Of a DNA stretch of 64,000 nucleotides, positions 10,721 to 23,000 are shown one piece after another. Location of the stretch: positions 8,472,201 to 8,536,200 of the forward strand of contig NC_133913.1 in assembly GCF_964199755.1 (NCBI RefSeq), read 5' to 3'. The notes under the pieces are model-generated. The model was not told where the DNA came from, made no database searches, and worked only from the letters and a program-made list of their open reading frames with translations. The stretch is from Larus michahellis. Taxonomy: Eukaryota > Chordata > Aves > Charadriiformes > Laridae. The translations under genes were made by a program, and so were the position numbers. Position 1 is the first letter of the stretch; each line of letters opens with the position of its first letter.

Positions 10721-13700
10721 GAAAATCCCTGAAAAGAAATTGATGAAATCTGGCTTACTGAAATGCCACAAGGTAGGAAATAGAAAATGTCACTGTTCCA
10801 GAAGCAAATCAGGGTCTGACCATGTCTGTTACTCCACAGTCATGCACATGGACATCTGACTACACTGTAGCTGCTCCTCTGACAAGATCATGCCCAAGCT
10901 ACCTAGTGCACTTTGGTGACTCCGGCTCTCAACCTAAATAGTCTGTCCTCTGGGGAACAAGGAGATCTCGGTGCCCCTCAAGAAAATGGGACCTTGTCTT
11001 CTGATGTAGGCCCCCAGATTTCATTCATATCAGCACCCCTTCCATGTCTGGCGCTTTCGCATTCACTTTTCTGGAGGTGTATGACTCCAAGCAAGCTCAG
11101 CAATGTCTAGAATAAAGACACAAGATGGACATCTCTTCTTCCAAGTTTTTCTCACTGGTCCAAAACTGCCTTCCTACCTGTATCCTCTTGGACATGCTGA
11201 GGCCCGCTGGAAAAGGAAAAGTCAGGGGAGAGTGTCAGGAAGGCAGGGTGAAGTGCTTGTGTGGGTGCACTTTGGCTGCAGGAATGGGATGGCTCCCTGG
11301 TGCAGCAGCCACTTCTGCTTCTGGTGGGGAGGTGTTTCCCAACCGGGAACATGGGAGCCTTCCCCTGATCCCACCCCTCCCTCAGCTGCCTCCAACCCCC
11401 CCGCAGGGCAGGTGGTACTGGGCAGCTCCCCCTCCCCTGCCCACCCCGTGCGGCACTGCTGCAGTTCTCTCCCCAAGACGCCCCTGCCACACACGAGAGT
11501 CCTTTCCAAGGCAGCATCCACAGCTCAGAGCCCCCAGGACAGTAAACAACCCAGAGCATTGTCTCTATTAGTGCCCTCTGCTCCTCCCAGCGTGGGTCCC
11601 CAGTTTGGGCCCAAAAAGTACCCTCTAAGTGGGTTCCCCATCAATCCCGCTTTCTTCGGGGCTCCACTGACCTCCCAGAGCTGCCCAGTGACCTGGAGCA
11701 CCCCTACGCCCACTGCCTCCTACCCATCCCAGCAGGCAGGGATGGCAGCATCTCCAGTGCCCCTACCTCATCCCAGCAGGCAGGGCGGGCATCATCCCTG
11801 GTTCCTAACTGCATATCCCAGAGTGCGCATTTGGCAGCATTCCCTTTCCTGGAATCTGGCCAGGCACTGCGGCTGTAACCGCAGCTCCCACCCGTCCCTG
11901 CTGCTTCCTGCAATGACGCAATGATCAGCCCTCCTCCTCCTCCAAGAGCGCCTGTGAACATCCTTTCCTGCTGCAGCTGACAGGTTTGAGTCCTGGGGCC
12001 ATTCCCGTGTCTGCTCATTGCTCCTGCTGCAGGCTGCGGTTCCACGGTGAGTGCGTTTGTCTGTGCATCCATCCTTCCTTCCCTCCACGTGGAATGCTTG
12101 CAGACCTGTTCTGTGTGCATGTGTGCTTTTGCCTGTCTGTGCTTGCCATACCCTGGCAAAGGCTTGGAGGCTTCCGTGTCTCCGTCTGTGTTTGCTGCCC
12201 CAAACTGCCAGGCCACTTAGTTCAAATGGTACCTACACATTTGGGATCTCTAAGGTCGCGGACAGCAGGCTATGGTCCAAATTCAAAATGAGGCACATCC
12301 TCCATCATGATATCTGTAAATTCAATCTCTTACCCTGACAGAAAATAATGTTTTATAATGATAACAGGGATGTCTGAGCATTCTGTTATTGGAATCCTTA
12401 AACGCAGTTGTCAGTAAACCAGGATTTCTACTAAGAACAAAAAACCACAGCTTTAGTTTTGTATCGATTTAGCAACTCTCGGTTTCATCAAATAGGGGCT
12501 ATTTGCCCAGGAATTCCTCTGACAAAGGTGTCCTCCAGAACTTGGAGGATTATCCAAGTACAGCTTGAAGGATGGATGACTAAAGACAGAAGTCTCTGAG
12601 AGCACCAGAGAGAGAGAGTGTGTGCTTCGTTTTTTCATATGAGTAAAGTGAGGAGAATTATACCTGTCCATCTGTTTGGTGGTGAGTGAAGTCCAAATCC
12701 CTGGTGTTGGGTTTGGACCTGCTGGCTTTCCTTCATTCCTTTTTTTTCCTTTGACTTTTCTCACTCTCTGCTTTTGCTCTGGGCAGATCCCAAACTTCCA
12801 CGAAAAAATTACCTTGATTCCTGTGGAGTTGTTTGAGATTCCTGTGTGTTAAGAAAAAGGGGCCATTAACTCAGAAGGTCTGCCTGGGGCAGCGCTGGCC
12901 CAGAATAAAAGACTGCTGTTAATGCTGGGCTGAGTCAGGGTAGCAGGAGATGATTCTTCACCTGGGAACTAAAGAGACGTTCCTGATAGCCATTCCCTTG
13001 GAAATCCCACCCCAAGCAGGATCATCAAGGGTTCCTCCCAGCTCTCTTGGGTGTTCTGTTATCGTGCCTGGGAGGGAACTGCATAATCATGCATTGCATC
13101 CTCCCGGCTGCAAGGTTAGAAGGACACTTTTCCACCCTAAGCCCCGATTTTCTTAACAGTCATCACTTTAATCCTGGGGTAATGGGGTGGCTTTCCATTA
13201 CTTTGGGTTCCATCTGCCCCAGTACTTGCAGAGCCATCACCTGCTGCGTACTCTGCCAGCTCCGCAGTGGGTCAAGCAGAGTGTAAGGGCCTGTGCCCCC
13301 GCACCCCTTGTCCCCAGCCTCCCTGCCACCCATGCGGGGAGCACCTGCCCCTTCCCTGGGCTTGTTCGCAGGGAGCGGGGCGCAGTTAAGGATGGCGCCT
13401 CTTCCCTGTGACCGAGGGAGTGGCAGCTAGGGCCGGTGCCCCGTGGCTCGGTGCTTCCCTTCATGCCCCTGCCTTGGCCGTCTCAGTGTCCGGCGTCTGT
13501 GCAGAGCTGCAGGTGCTGCACTTGTGCCCCGACCCTGCTGGGGTCCCGAGGTCTCCCATCCCCCTTACCCCGTCACAAGTGGCTCATGTCTCAGCGGTCC
13601 CCGGCACTGGCCACCCCCTGCGCCCCCTGCCCCTTTTGCTGCCTGGGCCCCTCTTACACTGCTGGGCCTGCAGCTCCCACAGGGCCACTGCTTTGGCTCC

Positions 13701-16700
13701 AAGCATCCCCGTGACAGCGCTGAGCACATTACCAACAACTGAACACACCACACGTTTTTCTTGCCTTTTGCTTGCCCTACACTGTGTTTCTTGGTCTGCA
13801 TTAATACTTCAGCCGGCCTGGGACATCCAGATAATCCCTCCTCACATTCCCAACTCACCAGGAAAACCATCTGGGCCAAGTTTCTTGTGACTGCCCCCCA
13901 TGGCCCTGTGCAGGGACCAGCCAGGCTCTCAGTCTGTATCTTCCTAATTATCCCGTTTCCAGAAAAGTATTTTTCACTGGGACTTTCTGTCTGTGCAAAA
14001 TGTTTTGCCCCAGGAGCCAGGTGCTTGTTCACTATGATCCCAGTAAGAAAGACACACAAATTCTGCAAAGTATCATTTGAAATACATTTCTTAGAGCCGA
14101 CATGATAAAGACAGTATAGATAATCTTACGTCCCCTCAGACGCTGGGAACCCGGGTTGTGCAGCATCAAATGGGCCTCCGGTCAGTACACAGCATATTAC
14201 AATGCGCATGTTCCAGAGCTGGCTCTTACAGTGAGATGGCTGAAGTTATCCTGCAGCCATGGGATTTGTGCAGCCCAGCACAGGTCTGAAGGCCAAGCTG
14301 AATGTGCAGCATGGCACAGTCCTGTCCTGTGCCTCCTTGGGTTAACTGCTATGTGGACCACCAAGTCCTTAATGTACAATGGTGTCCCCATCAGGATCAC
14401 TATAGCACAGAATGCACATCCCTCCTTCCCTGCCTCATTCTACCTCCCTTCACATTCCCCTCACTCCTCATTCATTCCTGTGCCCCATTCTCACCCCCTC
14501 TTTTTGTGCCCTCTGGCAAAAGCCTTGCATTGGTTTAGAACTTAATCTGAATATATCTCGTTTTAAATACCTACATTTCTATATAATAATCTTGAAGTGA
14601 ATCCTACTCTTGTGATAAGCAGAAGAGGCTCTTGCTCTTATTTAAATTTAGGGATGAGATTTAGTTGTTGAAACACGAGTGTCTAGTATAATTTTAGATG
14701 TCCTGTCATTTCCAAGATAGACACGTGATGCCAATATACATAGCACAGGACCTATGGGAGACAGCTAGATAGGATTTCCCCACCTTTGCAAGAAACACTC
14801 AGCTGTTCTAGGGCTCCTCACTGCAAATGGCCCTCCTGTCCAATGTTTTGACAGTGGAGTTAAAGCTTTATTCAGTACTGGGAGACTTCCAGACCACTGA
14901 CCTGTAGAAAGGCTTGTGGCTTTAGACGCCTCTCTTTATCTGCCTAATTGACAGATTAGTCACAAACCGGGCACCTTTTTATCACCCACTCCCTCACATT
15001 CCACACAACTGCATTTGCTCATCAATTCCTCCAACAACTTCCTGCCCCCCTCTTCCTTGGATGTGCATCCATGCATCCCAACTACAAATTCATTCATCCA
15101 TTCCCCTCCCCAATTCCCCATACGTTCACTGTTTTCTGCCATTGACTCTTACTGCCACTAAATATAGCCCCCTCCAACTATCCAACTATGCCACTCTCCT
15201 CATACGAATTCATGCATTCTTCCACTCATCCTCCCAGACCGTTCTTCGCCTGCTCTATCTTTCTGCTTCTCTGCCTATTTCTTCCTCTGTCATCATTGGT
15301 ACTGGTGTCTTCCAGGTGCAATTATCACTCAGGCCCAAACGCATCCCGTGCCTTGTGTCTCAGACTTTGACACATCGTTGCGCCCACCTTCCCTGTGCTC
15401 CAATCTGATTTAAGCACCGCCACCCCACTGAACCGATAGGCATTTTTGACACCTGCAATTCCCATCCGACGCCTGTCTCCTACTAATCTGCTACCAGGTT
15501 GGTGACAGAGGGGCAAAAAGGATCCTGAGGTGGGATGTGAAGAAGCAAAGAGTCATCTTGTCCCATGTATGCGGGGGTAGCTCCGTACCTTGGAGCAAGG
15601 CAAGATGGAGGTGCCCTTTTTTTTTTCCCACAAGGTCCTCATAGCTCACTTCATGCTCTTTCCCACACAGAAGCTGTCTTCAACTAAAGAGTTAAGATGA
15701 GGAAAAGTGGCATCCTGAGCAAAAGGTATATGTATAGAGGTGAGTTGGGGCCATAAAGGTGGCATCTGTGAGCAGTGGGGAAGATTTTATCTGGGAGAGC
15801 AATGTGGGAAGCAACTGATTTCTTGGGTCATTGACAAGGAGGCATACCTCACCATGTACTGGGAACTCAGGAGCAGGGCCTGTAGTCAGCCTTCACTTTT
15901 TCTGGACGACATAGTAAAAGATGTTTTTGTAAGTGTGATTTTGTAAGTGCTGAAGGCTTTCCAGGGAAACCATCACAAAGTGAGGGGATGATGCAGAAGA
16001 GACGTCTGGCACTATGGGATGGGGGGGCAACACTCCTCAGTGCTAGGATATTGCATCACCTCTACTGTGGTGCTAAATCATCCACTACTGAATTGTGTTG
16101 TGATACCTAGGTACATCACTTGATTGGTGAGTTGCATTGTTCCCTCCAGGTGAACTCTACCATCTTCTGTATACCATCCCCTTCCAAGACATTACAACAA
16201 CTCCTGTGAAGGTCTTATACCTTCCTTTGCTAACTGTCCCTCTGTTCCTACTACAATGTTATGCCATTCTTGACTAAGACACTACTCCAACGCATTTTGC
16301 CATCAGGTTTGACACACCACTGATGCCAAACCTTGCCCTAATACGAGATGCTCTTCATCTCAAACTGCGTGCAAAGGTATGGAGAAGGTTGCCTTTCCAT
16401 GGGCTGCTGTCATAACAGGAAGACAGATCATCAAATTTGCATGTGCATATTGTTGGCCTCAAATAAAACATATGCTACAGGTATGACAGGTGAGGAAGCG
16501 AGGTCATCAAGAAACATCTCCACTGCTGACAATGAAAAGGAGATGAAGTAACTTCCTGTGACTGTACCTCTGATGCCATGCTAAGTGCCCTTGGTATGGT
16601 CCCCCCTTCCCTTCCAGTAGTCCAAAATGAGTAGTATATCTACTTAAGTTGAAAATCAAGATAATCTCTTTGGAGCATTAGTCTCAAAGCAGGTGACAGC

Positions 16701-17098
16701 ACCTGCTCCTATCTCTGAGATATGGTCTGAAGGTTTGAGGAGCTGCAGGGCACCTCCTGCAGTTTGCATGAAGCTCTATTGTGGGACTGTCACACTCTAT
16801 GTGCTGGGGGACAGACAGACTCCTCTCAATGCCATGGAAGGCCTGAACTAAGATGAAGCACAACGCATTTAGGTGATCTGAGGGCACAGTTGTTGTGTGT
16901 TGGACAGAAAGGGGCTTAGAAAGATGGGAAACACGTTGACAGCCTCAGGGACTTTTTATTACTATTTGTCAGCTTCTGCAACTGGCATTTCTGTGGCAGG
17001 TTTGGACACGAAATTTTTTCCCATTACAAGCAGACACCTCAAATTTAAAGTTTCCTACGTGCAGCCAGGGAATCTGACAGCTGTTGTGTCTTCCTCAG
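10721..17098. other. Long intergenic stretch, partly GC-rich, no supported gene
   Basis: About 6.4 kb before the first certain exon of the VWA5A-like gene. The block 11100-13900 is GC-rich and therefore rich in overlapping open frames on both strands (for example 273 codons at 11103-11924 and 160 codons at 13408-13890). These are proline/serine-rich and of low complexity, without domains, so I do not call them genes. A near-duplicate pair of about 34 bp (catcccagcaggcaggg core) lies at 11724-11796. From 14400 to 15300 the sequence is C/T-rich. The first exon and promoter of the VWA5A-like gene may lie in the right part but cannot be placed. Confidence 0.45.
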
Positions 17099-20000
17099 GC
17101 TTATTCCAGAGGGGAATATGGTTCTTTTCTTCCTATTCTGAAATGGAGCTGGAAAGTGTGACAGTAAATGTAACCATCCAGGACTTTGTGGCTGATGTGG
17201 TGTCTGAGCTGTTTTTCCGCAATACGCACCAAGTCCCTAAGGAGACCATGTTCGTATTTCCTGTGGACTCTGATACTGTTGTACACACCTTCTACGCTAC
17301 CATGGGGGACACTCGCATTGAAGCAATGCTCTGGGAGAAGGAGGAGGTATTGGGACTGTGGTGAGAGGGGGTCAGCAGATTGGGATGAAGGGTGGAGGTG
17401 AGAGAATGGAATCCTGTGGAGGCCTGTGACACAATTTTCTCCCTCTGTGGCAGGCCCAGCAGCTGTGCAAAGCCACTTCAGGCATGGAGAATTTAGGATA
17501 CCTGCAGAACCAGTGGGATCTTTGGGGTCCTGTGTTCGCTTGTTTCTTGGGGACCCTGCCTCCTAACAGCGAAGTGACCATCAGCCTGTGCTATGTCCAG
17601 GAGCTGCCAATGCAGCCTGATGGAGCTGCTCAGTTTTGCTGGCCACACGAGCTCTTCCCCCGGACAAACTACATTAGTGAGTGATCACCCAGGTGCATCC
17701 CCTAAGGAGGAACACATCACTGCCCAGCACCCCTCCTGGAGGGGACCCCTATATCTGCACACGTGCCTCAGTGAGAAAATCTGAATATTCCCCCTTGCAC
17801 TTCATAGTCAGGAACTCCACAGGTCTCCCCATGTATCCCACAGGAAGAGATCCCCACAGATACCTATACAAACCAGTGTCTACAGATTCACCACCACCAC
17901 CCCCCAACTAAGCACCACAGTGAGGGACATCTCAGAAGCTGCATTTTCCCCCTACCAATGACAAACTGTGCTCCACCATAGCTGTCTGCTGCCCTAGGGT
18001 CTCTTCTTTCATCTTCTCACACCTCTTTCTTTCTGCAGGATGGCATTCTTCTGAGGAGGAGACAGAATCTGAAAACCTGCACTTCAGCATCTGTCTGAAT
18101 TCAGCCCGTGGTGTGTCCCATATAGCCATTAACAGCAGCTACACTCCTCTGCAATACACGACTCCAGATCAAACATCTGCTGTGGTACGGCCCTGCCAGA
18201 TGCTAGAATATCAAAGGGGAAGAGGATGGAAGGGTCTGCAACCTGCTGATGTTCCTTAGGACTCCTCAGTCCTTTTATTTGTTTCTCTTTCCTCTCCACA
18301 CCCTGCTTGTCCTCAGGTATCCTTGAAATGTCCACCCTGTACGCAGGCTGATCTGAACGTGCTGGTGTATTACAGAGGGTCTCACACACTCAGCGCAGTG
18401 GTGGAGAGGAGAGATCCCAAAGCCCCACCTGGTGAGTGAGGAGGGTGGAAGTGAGCATTAGAGAGAGGCTGTCAGGGAGCCTGGGAGTCTCTGAGGGGCT
18501 TTTCAGGCAATAGGTCAAAGCTGAGGGCTATGTGGAGGACAAAAGCAAAGAGACAGAGAAGAAAACTCCAACCTAAAAGTCCTCCTTGTTTCCCCCCACA
18601 CACTCCAGGCTCTCTGCTGGGAGACCCTGTGGTGATGGTGACACTGATGCCCAGTATTCCTGAGGTCGAGCCCAGTCCAGGCCATCTGGGGGAATTTCTC
18701 TTTCTCATGGACTGCAGCCTCTTCCAGGATGCACAGGTACCACCGGAGGAGGTCATCAGGGAGAATTTTCCACGCTGGTCATGCCCAGCTGGTGGGGTTA
18801 GAGGCAAGCTACTTCACGTAGCCAGATGTTCTGCCAAGTTTCCCCATCTGAGCTCTGCTCATCCCTCCGTCTGTCTCCAGAACACCCTGCTCTTCCTCCT
18901 CAAGAGTTTGCCTCTGGGCTGTTACTTCAACATCTACAGTTTTGGGGCCACTTTCAAAGCCTTCTATCTGTGAGTTGCGGGTGATGATGGGGCAGGGCCA
19001 AGGGGTAAGTACAGTATGACTTTTCGAAGTGAAACTATGGGACAAGCTCTTGCTAGAGGGTAGTTATGGGGCAGGATATGTTGGGAGCAGTGAGGGGGTA
19101 AGTCCTCTTTTCAGGGTGCTTCTGTAGCACTGGTAATGAGGTAGGGCTTTTCTAGGGAGTGGCCATGTGAGGGTAGCTGTGGGCCAGGTTCTCTCCCCTC
19201 TGACACTCCAGGTGCCATCCCACAGGCAGAGTGTGGAATACACGCAGGAAAGCATGGACAATGCAGTGGGGCGCATCTCCTCCATCTGCCCTGATCTGGG
19301 GGGCTGTGACCTGTTGGGCCTTCTAAGGTTTATCTACAGCACTCCTCTGCTTCATGGGCACGCCCGCCAGGTATCAGGGGCCAAGTGGTTATGGGGAGGG
19401 GAATGAGCGTAAACAATGGGGTAAAGGTAGACGTCAGGGCTCAGGGTGAGATAGTCTGCTGCTGTTTGCACTGGGAGTTGGCATGGCGGGGGGGTGTCCT
19501 CATGGCAGAAAGTGACACCATCTTTGGTGTGGGCAGTGTGGGAGGGCTTCTGTGGAATTTGCCTGCACTTGAGGAAGGTGGATTTTCCTTGTGGGGTGCC
19601 CCTTTGTGCAAAGAGGTGGCCTGGTGTTAATGAAAGGAGACAAACAATCTCTTTTCCTGCTTCAAGGCCAGTGGGTGTGAGAGGGTAAGGGAGCAAACTG
19701 GGAAGGCTTCCTGCATTTTAGAAGGGCGTTTTTCCTCTACGGGGGTGCCCAGCCCTGTCAATCTTTGTTTCCCCTCCTCTCTCCCTCAGCTTTTCATCTT
19801 CATTCAAAGGAAGATCTCCAGTGAAGAGGAAGCTGTCATGGCTGAGGTCTACCGTTACCGGGACCACCACCGGTAATGGGGGAGCCCTGTTCCTGTCCCT
19901 TAACATACTAATTCACAACCTTCCCCTCCCCTTGACTGTCAGAGTGCTTCAAACGTTCTCTCAGATCCTAGCTTGCCACAGATATTCTCTTTACCTTGGT

Positions 20001-23000
20001 GGAACTTCAGCAAGGACACCCCCACATGTTTTCCTTACCTCACAAAGAATGCCTGTACTTTTCATCTAGTGAGTCTCCTGTCCCAAACTTTCCCTGCTCT
20101 TCTCACCACTTTTCCTCTTCCCTCTCAGCCTGCAATACCTTAACATTCTCTTTGGGCCCAAAACACATTCCCATGATCTCCCTGTCCAGCAGGTAATGTT
20201 TCTCACCCCGAAGTGAATGGGGAAACTCCGAGTCAATTCCATTTCTGTTATGTACTATTACCGGTACAGGCTGGGGCTGACCTGCTGGAGAGCAGCTCGG
20301 TGGAAAGAGACCTGGGAGTCCTGGTGGACAACAGGATGACCATGAGCCAGCAATGTGCCCTTGTGGACAAAAAGGCCAATGGCATCCTGGGGTGCATTAA
20401 AAAGAGCGTGGCCAGCAGGTCAAGGGAGGTCATCCTCCCCCTCTACTCTGCCCTGGTGAGGCCACACCTGGAGTACTGTTACTGTGTCCATTTCTGGGCT
20501 CCCCGCTTCAAGAAGGACAGGGAACTGCTGGAGAGGTTACAGCAAAGGGCTACCGAGATGATTAGGGGACTGGAACACCTCTCTGATGAAGAAAGGCTGA
20601 GGGACTTGGGTCTTTTTAGTCTGGAAAAAAGAAGGCTGAGGGGGGATCTTATCAATGCTTATAAATACTGAAAGGGTAGGTGTCAGGAGGATGGGACCAG
20701 GCTCTTTTCAGTGTTGCCCAGTGACAGGACAAGCAGTAATGGGCACAAACTTGGACGTAGGAAGTTCCATCTCAACATGAGGAAAAACTTCTTTGCTGTG
20801 AGGGTGGCAGAGGCCTGGCACAGGCTGCCCAGAGAGGTGGTGGAGTCTCCGTCTCTGGAGACGTTCAAAACCCGCCTGGACACATTCCTGTGCAACCTGC
20901 TCTAGGTGACCCTGCTGTAGCAGGGGGGCTGGACTAGATGAAATCCAGGGGTCCCTTCGAACCCCTATCATTCTGTGATTCTGTAATTCTGTGATTAGAA
21001 GTATTCTTACCTCTCCAGATTTTGTCCTTTGTACCACTCTTGTCCTTCATACCTCTCACCTTTGTCCCATCTCTAACGTCCTCCTTTTTCCTGTACAGGT
21101 GTTTCTGTTTTCCTACTAACCGATGTGACAGCTTCAACCTTTCCCAGGCCATGGCCCTGGAGACCAAAGGTGAATGTGTGTGCATCCACTCTAGGATGGA
21201 CATGACATCCGAGGTAATGACCCAGGTACCCCTCTGCTCTATTCAATACCTCCCATGGCTCTCCTAGACATGGAAGGCAATCTAGATACCACCATCCATT
21301 CAAACTCAGAGATCCACCTCCAACTTCTCCCCCCGCCCCAGAACTGGGAGTGAACCTGAGTGATCTGTGCTCTCTTCTTCCCCTTACCAGGCAGTGAAAT
21401 GCTTACAGAGGGCATTGCAGCCTCTGGCAAGTGGGATCTCACTACACTGGGAACTTCCACCTGGCCTGGAGGTGTCAATGATCAGAAAAGCTCCTGACAT
21501 GATCTTCCAGGGACATAAGAGCTCCATCTATGCCCAGATCCATGGGCAAACACAGGTGAGATTGATCCAGGAACGATATGCACTGGGGCAGGGCTTTCTG
21601 GAAAGTAAAGGACCCACTGCCTGTTTCATCTTCCCAGCACTCAGAGTCGTTCACCTCCACTATACCTGAGAGACACCATGATAGGGCTCTTCTGACCCCC
21701 CTTCTTTCCCTCAGAGACACCACTGCTGCTGCTCCAACCATGGACATCTACTACATTAATAGATCAGGCTACCTAGGTAGCCAGGCTGCCTGTGCCTTGC
21801 AGATGAATATTTCTGTCTGACTCTTTCCCCTGTGTCGCCAGGATCCAAAAGTGGGTGAGGGAGCTGTGACCCTTCAGTACCACGTGGGCAGCCAGTCCTT
21901 TGATTACACGCTCAGATTCTCACTGTCCCCATCAGCAGACAACAGGTGAGAGGGTAACACACTTGCCCATGAGTTCTGGAAGAGGGACAGCAGGTGTCCC
22001 TCTTCCTTCCCGCTTGCATCCTTCCTGCTGTAGCCTGAGGTGGGAAGAGGATCTGGGCATTCAGTGCTCCCCTGTTGTCCCCTCTGCCCTGACCTCGGGA
22101 GATGACCTGTGTGACCATTGCCCCGCTGCTCCCTCCTCTTTACTCCACGTGTCCTGTGCCCCTCTCCAAGGTGAAGCCAAGGACTAACTCCCTGCCCCTG
22201 CAGGCTACCTGTGCACCGCATGGCCATGATGCACCTGCTGTGGAAACTGGCCTGGGAAGGGACAAGCAGGACAGAGAAGGATATCTGGCACAATGCAGTT
22301 AAGTCCAGCCTCAGCCTGGGGGTCTTGTCCCCCTTCACATCCATTGTGGCAGTACGCATGAAACAGAGGGATGCCTGGCACCACGGTAAGGCCAGAAGCA
22401 GTGGGGACAGGACTGGGAGGGGAAAGTGGGGCTTGTTGGTCTGATGCCTCCTCACCATCTGCAGCCCTCTATCCTGTGGACCTGACCACCCTTTTGGCTA
22501 TCTCTAGTACCTCTGGATCTAACCCCCATCTCCTTGCTTCTCTCCCCAGATTCTTTGCCTCCAGACTCCTCAATGTTTTTCTCTCCCTCTTGCAACCTGG
22601 TTCCCTGCCAGCTGCTCTGGCTAAGTAGCTTCAGGCCTGCGTTGTTCAAGTCCACCAAGTTTTGGATGGTCCAGAAGTGCCAGTTCTTGCTTGACATACT
22701 TGATCGCAAAACCCCGGACACTGAGGCACTCACTCAGCTTTCAGCAACCTGTAAAGGTAAGGAGAAACTTCTCAGCCAGGCATTCTCAAAATGTATTGGT
22801 CTAGGGTTGAACTCCCCTTTCAGCATTTATCTTCTCACCAGACTTCTTGATTGTCATTGTGCTGGGGACAGATGGAGTGACAGACTAAGCAAACTCCTAC
22901 ATCTCAATTCTGGGCTGGAAATTGAGAATCAAATGCCTTATTACTTTTCTGAAGTAACCTTATTCTTGTCTTCAGCTATCCTTAACTCCATACCCAAACA

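Noticed and set aside
11103-11924. 273-codon + frame in a GC-rich block
   Set aside because: Low-complexity Pro/Ser-rich product without domain; overlapping frames are open on the other strand as well, which GC-rich DNA explains. No splice or homology support.
13408-13890. 160-codon + frame
   Set aside because: Same GC-rich block, no motif, overlapped by two more open frames in the same region.
21578-21820. Possible extra exon of the VWA5A-like gene after a ccctcag acceptor near 21715
   Set aside because: Exons 21391-21555 and 21842-21945 already join in phase 0 as in VWA5A, and the frame has no similarity to the family.
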